A stretch of DNA of 46,856 nt from an uncultured Bacteroidales bacterium (GCA_903926565.1 CAIYJU010000083.1:1-46856); one strand, 5' to 3'. Positions 33,279-41,477 are shown, counted from the first letter of the stretch. Numbers and translations are program-made. The notes: generated by a model from the letters alone, not told the origin.

Positions 33279-34904
33279 TTATATTCCCTGAAAAAGGTCC
33301 ACAGCCCACTCACGGATAAATTCATTGGCCAGTTTCCGGTGGTTGTTTTTCTCCAGGAACGGCGACATGCATAACCTGATCGCCAACCTCTGTTTTTCAT
33401 CCCTGATCTGATTGGCAAAGGCTGTTGCTTCCTTTACATCGCCATGCGAAATGGCATAAAGCGGCATGGTAACCTCAACAGGCTCGTGGTATGAATCAAC
33501 CGGCATGCGGGCCTTGGTTTCTGATGCCAGATCGTATAATCCGCTACCGGCCTGGTGTTTTGCAATGGCAAGCAATGATTCTGGCCTTTCGGTGTCAGAT
33601 TCGATCAATTCCGCGATTTTAAAGGCTGTGTTGTAGTATCTGGCAGGGTCTTCTTTCCTGACAAAACCTGGGAGTGAGTCCTGCCTTCGCGAAGCTGTAA
33701 CAAGCCTCAGCTCATGTTCAAGGGCCAGTTGCAGGTCAGCATCCATGCTGTGCTGCATCAGGTAAGGGGCCTCTTCATCCTGGTCAGTTTTATTCCATTC
33801 AATATTCAACTGTTTTGCCCGGTCCGACCGATTGTGTTTGATCAGCATAATCAGAAGAATCCGCCTTGCCGCAATTTTTTCATTTTCTTTTGTCAGCAGG
33901 TGCTCAATGTCTGAGATTGTTTGTTCAATCTCAGAATCAGCCTTCATGGTATCTCCGGTCAGAAAGGCAAAGTCGATCAGGTTGAGACGGCGCATGATGC
34001 GTACAAACCTGTTTCTGATGCGGCCAGACAGATGGAACGCTTTTTCCAGGATTGCCCGGGCAGCCGGGCTGTCATCGTTGTACAGGTGGTAGGCCATCAG
34101 CCCGCAATTTACACCGGCCACCTGTTCAGGAGCGGAAACATCCTGCATGATCTTGCAGATCAGTTCAATTTTTCCCTGCTTTGCAAGAATAACCGACATG
34201 TCGAGATACATCACATTGTTCTTTGATGGCTTGAGTGAGTGAATGATTTTAAAAGCCTCCTGGATCCGGCCTCTTTCAACATAAGCCATGACCGCCTGGT
34301 TGAGTGCGATCTGTTTAATTTCTACTTTGCCGATGCTTTGATAAATATGATCAAACGCGGTGAAGTTGTAAACGCGTACGCATGCATTCGCAATTTCAAG
34401 CAGGTAGAGGTCCTTTTCTTTCCATACCGGGTCAAGCTTCCCGGCGATAAACATGAGTGCCTCAGCGAATCCGGCGGTACTGCAATCACCATGCTCCAGA
34501 AAATGGACGATCATTTCGCTGCCGGGTTCTATCTCCATATTAACGATCAAAGGCTCAATGTTGTACCCCGACAGATGGAGGTCGATCAGCAATTGAAGAC
34601 AATAATAGGCCGGGATAAAGTCCAGCAGCTGATTTCGCGGGGAGCCCTGGATGATATCAGAATAGAACTGTATAAGAAGGTTCCTGATTATTTTCTTCTT
34701 TTGAGCAGCCTTAAAATCCGCCTCATAATAAACCATGTGCAGCAATAAAAAGTAGGGGATGTGGCGGATGGATTTGTCAAAAAGGGAAAGCCTATGCCTG
34801 ACCCGTTCAACGTCGCCCGCTGTTGAGGTCATTGCAATTTTTAACAGGTATTCAATTTCACTGTAATTACGGTAATCGGCATTGCTGTAATCTGTGTTTG
34901 ACAT
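33279..34904 (-). CDS. hypothetical alpha-helical repeat protein
   Basis: I do not recognise the family. All 541 residues look helical. Pairs of ~17-residue helices resemble TPR or other solenoid repeats: AVMAYVERGRIQEAFKII, VILAKQGKIELICKIMQDV, LMAYHLYNDDSPAARAILEKA and ISHGDVKEATAFANQI. There is no signal peptide or membrane segment, so a cytosolic scaffold is likely. A TATTTTTG box on the minus strand (34942-34935) is 31 bp before the start and may be the -7 element. It converges with the LytTR-LytS pair. Confidence 0.8.
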   Translation of the reverse strand: MSNTDYSNADYRNYSEIEYLLKIAMTSTAGDVERVRHRLSLFDKSIRHIPYFLLLHMVYYEADFKAAQKKKIIRNLLIQFYSDIIQGSPRNQLLDFIPAYYCLQLLIDLHLSGYNIEPLIVNMEIEPGSEMIVHFLEHGDCSTAGFAEALMFIAGKLDPVWKEKDLYLLEIANACVRVYNFTAFDHIYQSIGKVEIKQIALNQAVMAYVERGRIQEAFKIIHSLKPSKNNVMYLDMSVILAKQGKIELICKIMQDVSAPEQVAGVNCGLMAYHLYNDDSPAARAILEKAFHLSGRIRNRFVRIMRRLNLIDFAFLTGDTMKADSEIEQTISDIEHLLTKENEKIAARRILLIMLIKHNRSDRAKQLNIEWNKTDQDEEAPYLMQHSMDADLQLALEHELRLVTASRRQDSLPGFVRKEDPARYYNTAFKIAELIESDTERPESLLAIAKHQAGSGLYDLASETKARMPVDSYHEPVEVTMPLYAISHGDVKEATAFANQIRDEKQRLAIRLCMSPFLEKNNHRKLANEFIREWAVDLFQGI

Positions 34905-35116
34905 GCGGCGTTAATTTTATTTATTGAGAATGTGCAAAAATAGCAAGCAATTGAATGTACATGAGACATATTTTATTGACCGGTTGAATTTTGCAACCAT
35001 CGTTAATTGTTTAAATATACACGTTAAATAAATTCCCTTACGAAACCATGACGAACATTGTAAATTTACACCTTAAAACAAATGCACAAACTAAAAAAAA
35101 GACCAGGCCAAACGAA

Positions 35117-35911
35117 ATGAAAAAGAAAAACCTGATTTTGGGAGCTGTCACCGGAGACATCATTGGTTCGGTATACGAGTGGAACAACGTAAAGACCACA
35201 GATTTTCCCCTGTTTGGGGAGGCAACGGATTTTACGGATGACAGTGTGCTCACCTTTGCCACCATGGACGGTATTTTGCACAAAAAAAGCTACGTGAAAG
35301 TTTACCAGGGATACGCACAGGCTTACCCCGACCGTGGCTATGGAGGAAATTTTGCAGACTGGATCTATGATGAAGATCCGGAACCTTACCACAGCTGGGG
35401 GAATGGATCAGCGATGCGTGTCAGTCCGGTCGGGTGGGCTTACGGCACCCTGGATGAAGTGCTGAAACAGGCAAAGCGCAGTGCCCAGGTTACCCATAAC
35501 CACCCTGAAGGCATCAAAGGTGCGCAGGCAACCGCGGCCGCTGTTTTCATGGCCAGAACCGGCAAAAGCAAGGCTGAAATCAAAGAGTTTATCACAGTCA
35601 TGTTTGGGTACAATCTTGATCGGAGGCTCGATGAAATACGGCCCGGATACAAATTTAATGAAAGTTGCCAGGGAACGGTTCCCGAAGCGATCACAGCCTT
35701 CCTGGAAAGCAATGATTTTGAAAGTGCCATCAGGCTGGCGATATCGCTTGGCGGCGACAGTGACACCCTTGCCTGCATCACCGGCGGAATTGCGGAAGCG
35801 TTCTACCAGGAGATCCCTGAATATATCATAGAAAATGTTTTGAGGCTTCTGCCGACTGAAATAATCAACCTGATCGGGGAATTTTCAGAAAAATATAAAA
35901 AGGTTAAGTAG
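35117..35911 (+). CDS. ADP-ribosylglycohydrolase family protein
   Basis: The DraG/ARH fold is clear: LILGAVTGDIIGSVYEW at the start, the metal-binding FTDDSVLT, then HNHPEGIKGAQA and the second metal site ISLGGDSDTLACITGGIA. It removes ADP-ribose from modified Arg (DraG-like) or Ser residues, or from nucleic acid ends; which one cannot be told. The ATG at 35117 (MKKKNLIL) is the natural start. The frame to 35048 adds 23 Lys/Thr-rich residues. It is next to a toxin-antitoxin pair, but no ADP-ribosyltransferase is visible in the window. Confidence 0.9.
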   Translation: MKKKNLILGAVTGDIIGSVYEWNNVKTTDFPLFGEATDFTDDSVLTFATMDGILHKKSYVKVYQGYAQAYPDRGYGGNFADWIYDEDPEPYHSWGNGSAMRVSPVGWAYGTLDEVLKQAKRSAQVTHNHPEGIKGAQATAAAVFMARTGKSKAEIKEFITVMFGYNLDRRLDEIRPGYKFNESCQGTVPEAITAFLESNDFESAIRLAISLGGDSDTLACITGGIAEAFYQEIPEYIIENVLRLLPTEIINLIGEFSEKYKKVK

Positions 35912-35912
35912 A

Positions 35913-36245
35913 TTAACCAAGCAATGTTTTTACCTCTTTTTCAAGGACAGGAATATGTCTCATTACAATCAGCCAGATTACATCAGCAGAGACTGAATCA
36001 TAACCATGAATAATCCTGTTTCTGGTATCAACAATTTTCCTTGCATCAGAAATCATGATGTCAGGTTTGAGTTTCAGGATTCTGCTTAACGCTTCACCTA
36101 TAATTTCAATATTACGTTCTACAGCCTTCCGACTCTTAACGTCACTTTGAAATTCCGTGAAAATCTTCTTTTCAGGCAAAAACGAATTGATTTCAGAAAT
36201 AGCCAACTCAATATCTTTGAGCCATTTTTTAATTTCAAGATCCAT
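35913..36245 (-). CDS. hepT: HepT-like HEPN ribonuclease toxin (type VII TA)
   Basis: Residues 1-110 from the ATG at 36245 form a four-helix HEPN domain. The toxin motif RX4HXY is intact as RNRIIHGY, preceded by ARKIVDT, as in HepT/DUF86 proteins. HepT cleaves tRNA or mRNA; the partner MntA neutralises it by AMPylating the motif Tyr. The start lies inside the upstream MNT gene (11-bp overlap), so translation is coupled. A longer frame to 36311 would enter the MNT gene further. Its stop is 2 bp from the convergent ADP-ribosylglycohydrolase stop. Confidence 0.88.
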   Translation of the reverse strand: MDLEIKKWLKDIELAISEINSFLPEKKIFTEFQSDVKSRKAVERNIEIIGEALSRILKLKPDIMISDARKIVDTRNRIIHGYDSVSADVIWLIVMRHIPVLEKEVKTLLG

Positions 36246-36534
36246 ATACCAGTGCTTTGGTCTGCTCAATTTGCTGAAGCAGAAATGGATTCTTAATTGC
36301 CTTGTTTTCAAGTAGATCGATAGGCCTGTTCAGTAAATCTTCAAGGGAAAACTTCAATTTGAAATAATGATCGGCATAATCAATCGGATCTGATGAATCA
36401 ATATCAACAATAAAATCAAGATCGCTATTTTCATTAAAACTTGCAGTCAAAACGGAGCCAAAAACAAAAAGGTTTTTTACTTTGTTTTCTTTACAAAGTG
36501 CGTTAATCTGGATTTTATAGTTGTCGATAAACAT
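36235..36534 (-). CDS. mntA: MntA-like nucleotidyltransferase antitoxin
   Basis: A minimal MNT nucleotidyltransferase of ~100 residues. The catalytic motif GSX10DXD is exact in GSVLTASFNENSDLD, after VKNLFVFG. A later acidic strand RPIDLLE supplies the third carboxylate position. In known pairs this protein transfers AMP to the HepT Tyr. The ATG at 36534 is preferred over a TTG at 36552, because the promoter -7 box overlaps that TTG. Here the antitoxin precedes the toxin. Confidence 0.9.
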   Translation of the reverse strand: MFIDNYKIQINALCKENKVKNLFVFGSVLTASFNENSDLDFIVDIDSSDPIDYADHYFKLKFSLEDLLNRPIDLLENKAIKNPFLLQQIEQTKALVYGS

Positions 36535-36549
36535 GGCTCTCTTTTTTGA

Positions 36550-36582
36550 CAAAAATACGAAAAAGGACTCAGATCACTCAAA
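36550..36582 (-). promoter_or_regulatory. promoter of the mntA-hepT pair
   Basis: On the minus strand, TTTG (36582-36579) and TATTTTTG (36557-36550) are 21 nt apart. The ATG at 36534 follows so closely that the leader would be only about 8-12 nt. Confidence 0.6.
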
Positions 36583-36594
36583 AACAATCACTGA

Positions 36595-36810
36595 ATGCAG
36601 ATGACAATCTTCAAAATTTTAATCATACTTGCCTCTATTGTCTTAAGTTGGGTAATTGCCTACTCAATCACCATGGTCTCATTCTGGATCGATTTAAATA
36701 TCAATTATCCCGATTCGGAACAAATGATATATATGAAACGCAAACATTTGAATATGAATAAATATATTTGGCTATTGGTGTTTATGGTATTGGTTTATTC
36801 TTTTCTTTAA
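36595..36810 (+). CDS. possible small membrane protein
   Basis: A 71-residue frame with two hydrophobic segments (IFKILIILASIVLSWVIAYS and YIWLLVFMVLVYSFL) around a short polar loop. It is placed divergently from mntA, with 60 bp between starts. No promoter box was found. The pattern of two clean membrane spans is unlikely in random sequence, but there is no family match and no other support. A start six bases later (36601) is possible. Confidence 0.35.
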   Translation: MQMTIFKILIILASIVLSWVIAYSITMVSFWIDLNINYPDSEQMIYMKRKHLNMNKYIWLLVFMVLVYSFL

Positions 36811-36895
36811 ACCAATTGATAACACTGGAATACGCATGGAAATTTAGCAAAATCCGGTATAAAGAACTCATCCAATCTTTTAAAAAGTAAAAATT

Positions 36896-37219
36896 ATGAA
36901 CGAAAATCCTGAGGATATAACAAAAAGGTTAACGGACAGGATAAACAGGATATTTAATCAATTAAGAGCCAAATATCCTGTAGCATCAGAGCCTGCAAAA
37001 ATTCCACCATTGAAACCAAAGCCAGTTCAGTCTGTAAAAGAATTGGGTTTGAAACCAGAAATTGTCACTTTTAGTGATAAAAGGTTGAATGATGCCCTGG
37101 CTGTTTTAAAGGCTTACGGATATGATGAAAAGGCTGTTATCCGGTTTCTTAATGGATTGGAGCTCAATTCAGGCAGTTCGGTGAATTCTGTCATCAAAAT
37201 GGGGCTGGAAAATTTATAA
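36896..37219 (+). CDS. hypothetical small protein with UBA/RuvA-C-like tail
   Basis: 107 residues. The first ~25 are helical (DRINRIFNQLRAKYP), then a Pro/Lys-rich linker (PPLKPKPVQSVKEL), then a compact three-helix part LNDALAVLKAYGYDEKAVIR. The latter resembles UBA-type or RuvA C-terminal bundles by pattern only. No signal peptide. It lies 75 bp upstream of the AAA_14 ATPase, but that gene has its own promoter and operators in between. Function unknown. Confidence 0.55.
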   Translation: MNENPEDITKRLTDRINRIFNQLRAKYPVASEPAKIPPLKPKPVQSVKELGLKPEIVTFSDKRLNDALAVLKAYGYDEKAVIRFLNGLELNSGSSVNSVIKMGLENL

Positions 37220-37230
37220 ATTCATGTCTG

Positions 37231-37292
37231 AATATTAAGTATACTTGATATTATTCATATTTTTGTCGTATATTTGAAGTATATTTAATATT
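37231..37292 (+). promoter_or_regulatory. promoter flanked by twin palindromic operators
   Basis: TTG (37245-37247) and TATATTTG (37269-37276), 21 nt apart, form the promoter. A 22-bp near-perfect palindrome centred on AAGTATACTT occupies 37231-37252, over the -33 site. A related 22-bp sequence (17 of 22 matches) with core AAGTATATTT lies at 37271-37292, over the -7 end and up to the ATG. The copies are exactly 40 bp apart, about four helical turns. This layout suggests cooperative repression, perhaps autoregulation. Confidence 0.55.
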
Positions 37293-37293
37293 T

Positions 37294-38508
37294 ATGAACC
37301 CGGCTATTAAACCGCATATCAAACGGCCACTCTACATTGACCGTGCCCGGCCTTTTCTCGCCAGGAACCTGATCAAAATATTTACCGGCCAGCGAAGAAC
37401 CGGAAAGAGTTATATGCTTTTTCAGATCATGGAACTGGTTGAAGAATTGCACCCTGGTTCTCACATTATTTATATCGACAAAGATATTCATGTGTTTGAT
37501 TTTATCAGAAATGATGGAGATCTTCTTGACCATGTAGAGAAAAATCGCCGTCCGGGGGAGATGAATTTCTTGTTTATTGATGAAGTTCAGGAAATTGAAC
37601 AATTTGAAAAAGCGCTCCGGAGTTTACTGGTCACAGGGAACATGGATATCTGGTGCACAGGGAGCAATTCTTCCATGCTTTCCGGCGATCTGGCCACTGT
37701 ATTAAGTGGTCGATACATTGAAATCAGAATTCATGGACTGAGTTTTTCAGAGTTTTTAATATTTCACAAGATTGAAGATACAGCCGAAAACCTCGGTAAG
37801 TACCTCAAATATGGAGGGTTGCCCAACCTGATGGTTCTTCCGTTGACTGACCAGGTAGTTTTTGATTACCTGAAATCGATCAATGCCACCGTCCTCCTTA
37901 AAGATGTGGTAGCCCGGTATAACATCAGGAATGTTAATTTCCTCGAAAACCTGATCAGGTTTCTGGCCGATTCGACCGGAAGCCTTATTTCGACAAAGCG
38001 TATCAGTGATTACCTGAAAGCACAACGGATGGCAATTTCTCCGGTCATTATTGCCAACTACCTCTCGTACCTGGCATCGGCATACTATATCACAAGAGTC
38101 CCGCGCAGCGACCTGCAGGGAAAGAAAATATTTGAGACCAGTGAGAAATATTATTTTGAAGACCTTGGGTTGCGGAATGCAATCATTGGATATAAGCCTC
38201 AGGACATCAATAAACTGATTGAAAACAGTGTGTTTCAGCACATGATCAGGATGGGGTTCAATGTTTATGTCGGAAAAACCGGCGATAAAGAGATCGATTT
38301 TGTTTGTGAGCGACAGGGAGAAAAAATATATATCCAATGTGCCTACCTGTTAACTGATGACCAAACGATTGAGCGGGAATTCGGGAACCTCTTGCTGATC
38401 AGGGATAATTATCCAAAATTCGTGGTCACGATGGATGATTTCAAGGGCAATACAAATCAGGGGATCATCCATTCAAATTTAAGGGAATTTTTGCAAAAGG
38501 CATTTTGA
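37294..38508 (+). CDS. AAA_14/DUF4143 family ATPase
   Basis: Residues ~20-150 are a P-loop ATPase: Walker A TGQRRTGKSY, Walker B FLFIDEVQEIE, sensor CTGSNSSML, then LSGRYIEIRIHGLSFSEFL, which is the AAA_14 signature. Residues ~200-404 match DUF4143. That part contains a winged-helix-like segment (STKRISDYLKAQRMAISPVI) and a PD-(D/E)xK-like end, GDKEIDFVCERQGEKIYIQC. Such proteins are abundant in Bacteroidota and archaea with no settled role; links to toxin-antitoxin-like or mobile behaviour have been suggested. The promoter region carries twin operators. Confidence 0.9.
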   Translation: MNPAIKPHIKRPLYIDRARPFLARNLIKIFTGQRRTGKSYMLFQIMELVEELHPGSHIIYIDKDIHVFDFIRNDGDLLDHVEKNRRPGEMNFLFIDEVQEIEQFEKALRSLLVTGNMDIWCTGSNSSMLSGDLATVLSGRYIEIRIHGLSFSEFLIFHKIEDTAENLGKYLKYGGLPNLMVLPLTDQVVFDYLKSINATVLLKDVVARYNIRNVNFLENLIRFLADSTGSLISTKRISDYLKAQRMAISPVIIANYLSYLASAYYITRVPRSDLQGKKIFETSEKYYFEDLGLRNAIIGYKPQDINKLIENSVFQHMIRMGFNVYVGKTGDKEIDFVCERQGEKIYIQCAYLLTDDQTIEREFGNLLLIRDNYPKFVVTMDDFKGNTNQGIIHSNLREFLQKAF

Positions 38509-38960
38509 AAAAATTATCTACATATTCGCCCAATTCGTTGAATATATTTGACCGGACAAAAAATCAAATAGCAATTCCTGTGTTAATTGATATTCAACAC
38601 AATATATAACTCACCCCAGTTGGTACTCCCTTTTGTTTTATCAAGTCCTTCTTCTTTTTAATTCTTCTTCCATGTTTGAAAAGGGCATAAAAAAGTGCAC
38701 AAATTATTTTAAATCAATCGTTTTATCTCATTGGCATCAGTAATGGCAAATCGAATGTCTGAAACCAATGTAAAGATAGGTATTGTTTGGCCTGGAGAGG
38801 GAATAGTTATTTTACGCACCCATTAAAGTAATGAACGCCCGGGAATCGGCGAACTAAAGTGACTAACAGCGCTTCTTTATGCAATCATCTGAACAGGAAT
38901 GGCCGAACTGAAAAACATGCATACTTTCGTCAAAGAATAGAGTACAAAAAAAAGAAAAAT
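38509..38960. other. 452-bp intergenic stretch, AT-rich, possible coding debris
   Basis: No convincing gene. On the minus strand, 38819-38709 holds a 36-codon frame from GTG reading ITIPSPGQTIPIF and SDIRFAITDANEIKRLI. It looks protein-like and may be the C-terminal end of a lost gene. A TACTTTCG sequence at 38922-38929 could be a weak -7 for the next small gene. No repeats or terminator of note. Confidence 0.4.
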
Positions 38961-39155
38961 ATGGATGATGATGAATACATCGTGGATGTTACATGTTCCT
39001 ATGTAATAACGCCAAAACAACTTAAGAAAGTCTATCCGGAATTCAACACCCTGTCGGATCTCGAAAAAGCCGGACTGGCTGAGGAATATGTAAAAACAAA
39101 AGTGTTTAAAACACAGCATCTGAGATTTGTATGTGTAGACTATCCGTCGGATTAA
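38961..39155 (+). CDS. hypothetical 64-residue protein
   Basis: A small acidic cytosolic protein: EYIVDVTCSYVITPKQLKKV, then a helix (LSDLEKAGLAEEYVKTKVF), then a final strand HLRFVCVDYP. The strand-helix-strand pattern and even codon use suggest a real gene. The frame reaches back to 38859, but the Lys-rich segment before 38961 is unlikely to be translated. I recognise no family. Confidence 0.5.
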   Translation: MDDDEYIVDVTCSYVITPKQLKKVYPEFNTLSDLEKAGLAEEYVKTKVFKTQHLRFVCVDYPSD

Positions 39156-39261
39156 TCCGTGAAAAACATGTAAGATACCACATTATTCAACGATTCAGCA
39201 GCGTTTATTGTCAATAGCCCTGCGGTAAATCAAATTCTCTTTTTACGGGCCTGCCTGACGG

Positions 39262-39269
39262 TATCTTTG
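39262..39269 (+). promoter_or_regulatory. probable -7 box
   Basis: TATCTTTG matches the -7 consensus 18 bp before the ATG at 39287. T-rich sequence at 39240-39244 could serve as the -33 part. Confidence 0.45.
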
Positions 39270-39286
39270 CGGCATAGAACACTCAT

Positions 39287-39706
39287 ATGCTTGAGACCGA
39301 CAGGGAAATCTTAAAAGAGTTTCTGGAAATGCCTTTGTGGACTTCAGATCCTGTATTTGAAAAGTTCAGATATCATCTGAAGACCATATTCAGAGAAGAC
39401 CGGAACAACCCAAAGCAACGATTCCTCTATATTGAAGGAATCCGGAAGGAGAAAGTGGTCCTGGTGGCCCACGCAGATACCTTCAGGGACTTTATTAAAA
39501 GAAAAAACGGATACACTGAACCGGATAAAAACCGGCGTACCGACATTGTCAATTTATGCAGGGAAATTGCCGGCGTTATTTTCAGTATCGGTTACTATGA
39601 TGAGCATACAACCAGTGAACGAATCAATATCGGCGAATGGGAAAGTACATTAAACATGGTCAGGTGTTTGATTGCAGGGAAGGTGCAACGATTCCCGCTG
39701 ACATGA
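39287..39706 (+). pseudogene. possible internally deleted zinc-peptidase-like gene
   Basis: The first part, YIEGIRKEKVVLVAHADTF, resembles the first metal-site strand (VVLVAHADTV) of M28/M20-type peptidases. The last part, IFSIGYYDEHTTSERINIGE, resembles their C-terminal metal-site segment (SVGYYNEHT...). Only ~45 residues separate them, where ~150 with the central catalytic Asp/Glu residues are expected. The frame itself is open, so the reading is an in-frame internal deletion. A small stand-alone protein of unknown function is the alternative. No signal peptide. Confidence 0.5.
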
Positions 39707-39776
39707 AGCTTTAACGCGATTTTATAAACAGGCAGGTTATTGTACGAGACCAAAAAACCAGAATATGAGAAAAGAA

Positions 39777-40130
39777 ATCATGATAAAGCAAATCCTTGTG
39801 CCCATACCGATGATTTTTTTGTCTGTGGTTGTCAATGGACAAACCAGCCTGGATACCCTGTTATTCAGTAAAATTAACGGGTACCGGGCATCAAAGAGAT
39901 TAAAGCAGGTCAAATGGGATACGACAGGTTACAGTGGGTGCTCCAATGCGGTCACCACCAGGGAGCAGGGCATCAGGGGGGTAAAGAATCACCTCGTCGT
40001 TTCCACTTTTGTTTTCAGGTAGTTCCTTCCCGAAATGCTTTTCAGAGAAGCAACATGATTCATGGTTCATTCCGCCCCCGTATGAAAAGTACAGAAATAA
40101 CTACAGATCAACTGCACTCCGGTCACAGCG
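39777..40130 (+). pseudogene. decayed CAP-domain gene
   Basis: The start MIKQILVPIPMIFLSVVVNG is a signal peptide (upstream ATG at 39765 also possible). The mature front, LLFSKINGYRASKRLKQVKW, is the first helix of a CAP/SCP domain. After ~60 residues the frame loses likeness and ends at 40022. In another frame around 40040-40130, WFIPPPYEKYRNNYR recalls the W-x-x-SPPH-x-x-x-x segment of the same domain. At least one frameshift or deletion has therefore broken the gene. It overlaps the end of the convergent gene at 40101. Confidence 0.55.
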
Positions 40131-40976
40131 GATGCTTACAGGGTTTCCGGTTTCAACGGAAGCTTTGAATGCTTTCGCATATGGATCGGTGAGATAACTG
40201 AAGTCAACCGGCGTTAATTCACGGAACCGGATCGTAATTTCAGCAGGATAGCTGTTGTTTTCCTTTGGAAAAACCGGATGGCCGATCTCAATATATTCTC
40301 CGGAAGCCTTGTCGATAAGCAAGCCTGTGCAGAATGCAAGCAGATCCTGCCGGAAGTGGGCGGAGTGAAACAGGAATTCGGGCAGGCTGCCCGGTGATCC
40401 ATGCCTTGTCACCCATATACCGTGCCTGTCGCATCCAACCTGGTAGTTTTCAGATGTATACAATGATCTAACCTCGTCGCCGATCAATATATCAAGCACT
40501 GTTCCGCTTTCTTCGTCTTTAACCACAGTGCCGCTGATGCGTGGGAAATTGGATTTGAACTGATACAACTCTACCAGGCATCCGGCAGCTTGTTCGGGCA
40601 CAATTTCGAGGTCGTCATTGCAGCCGACAACCGATAAAAGATTTTGAAGTCCGGCATCCGGCATTTCCTGCAATACTCTGATCAGGGGAATGAGCCTGTT
40701 TTGGGGGCCGATCATCCCAGTATAAGCATGAAATCCGTTTTCATGTTCACAGGCATGTTCAAGCCATTCGGCCCATCGGGGATCAATGATTTCATGCTGC
40801 TCATCAGAAATCCCCTGCTCTTTGTCCTGGCCGGCGGCTGCAGCCTGGGCATCCCCGCTATAATCCAGGTATATGATATTATCATCAAACCTCAGATATG
40901 GCCTGAATTCCTCGGGCACCGGCTTTAATTTCCGGTTCCGGATACAATTGCATTCAACAGCGAGTTGTATGTACAT
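40101..40976 (-). CDS. hypothetical protein
   Basis: I recognise no family. 291 residues, no signal or membrane segment. The N-terminal third is acidic and includes a low-complexity AQAAAAGQDKEQG linker. Then comes a helical part with WAEWLEHACEHENGFHAY, and a beta-rich C-terminal half: SGTVLDILIGDEVRSLY, HGIWVTRHGSPG and EITIRFRELTPVDFSY. The stop lies in decayed CAP DNA, and the start is 18 bp after the small membrane protein gene, so the two form an operon. Confidence 0.7.
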   Translation of the reverse strand: MYIQLAVECNCIRNRKLKPVPEEFRPYLRFDDNIIYLDYSGDAQAAAAGQDKEQGISDEQHEIIDPRWAEWLEHACEHENGFHAYTGMIGPQNRLIPLIRVLQEMPDAGLQNLLSVVGCNDDLEIVPEQAAGCLVELYQFKSNFPRISGTVVKDEESGTVLDILIGDEVRSLYTSENYQVGCDRHGIWVTRHGSPGSLPEFLFHSAHFRQDLLAFCTGLLIDKASGEYIEIGHPVFPKENNSYPAEITIRFRELTPVDFSYLTDPYAKAFKASVETGNPVSIRCDRSAVDL

Positions 40977-40994
40977 ATTTCTCTGTTTACCCGT

Positions 40995-41282
40995 CTAGCT
41001 TAAAAAAAAATCTTTGTTTCTGATGACCACCTTTTTCAGCCCGGTCCATAAACCGAAAAAAAAGCAGCATACCAGGTACTGTATGGTGATCACCGGCAGG
41101 ATTTTCCACCAGGAAAAGGAGAAAAGGTGAACAAAACCGTAAAAATCAGTTATTCCCAGTATCCAGGAACTGACCAGCACATCCCCGTAGAGGGTGAACA
41201 GAACAGCCGGAACATAAAGGATCACAATCTGGAAGATCACCTTTGTTTTCAGGAAATATTTGTAAAGTTCATGCTCTTCCAT
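40995..41282 (-). CDS. small two-span membrane protein
   Basis: 95 residues with hydrophobic spans at ~15-40 (FQIVILYVPAVLFTLYG) and ~52-78 (FSWWKILPVITIQYLVCCFF). Short charged ends (EEHELYKYFLKTK and KKVVIRNKDFF) suggest a hairpin topology. No family recognised. A TACCTTTG box on the minus strand (41307-41300) is 17 bp upstream and may be the -7 for this gene and the one behind it. Confidence 0.65.
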   Translation of the reverse strand: MEEHELYKYFLKTKVIFQIVILYVPAVLFTLYGDVLVSSWILGITDFYGFVHLFSFSWWKILPVITIQYLVCCFFFGLWTGLKKVVIRNKDFFLS

Positions 41283-41383
41283 GGTGGTGTTTTTTGTGAC
41301 AAAGGTAGCATCCCGCCGGCAGGCAGGGCACAGGATTTATTTAATGGGGGCTTTTTACAATAACCGGGAATTCTCCGGTTTAT

Positions 41384-41477
41384 TATCTTTGTTTAAGTTG
41401 AGTAAAAGGAAAGTAAAAGGAAAGTAAAAGGAAAGTAAAAGGAAAGTAAAAGGAGAGTAAAAGGTTAGTAAAAGCAA
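41384..41477 (+). repeat. 11-bp tandem repeat array behind a -7-like box
   Basis: Seven copies of AGTAAAAGGAA run from 41401 to 41477. The first four are identical and the last three diverge by one to three bases. Directly before them lies TATCTTTG (41384-41391), and before that the hairpin AACCGG-CCGGTT (41362-41380). Transcription from the box would start at the first repeat unit. Tract length is likely to vary between strains by slippage. There is no gene in this 300-bp gap. Confidence 0.85.

Noticed and set aside
36546..36761. 71-codon plus frame overlapping the possible small membrane gene
   Set aside because: It lacks membrane spans or any pattern; the frame starting at 36595 is the better of the two.
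38709..38819. 36-codon minus-strand frame
   Set aside because: Reads like a protein end, but is too short and lacks an upstream start or signal; mentioned only as debris in the intergenic entry.
41401..41477. CRISPR array
   Set aside because: Units are 11 bp, contiguous, with no spacers and no cas genes.
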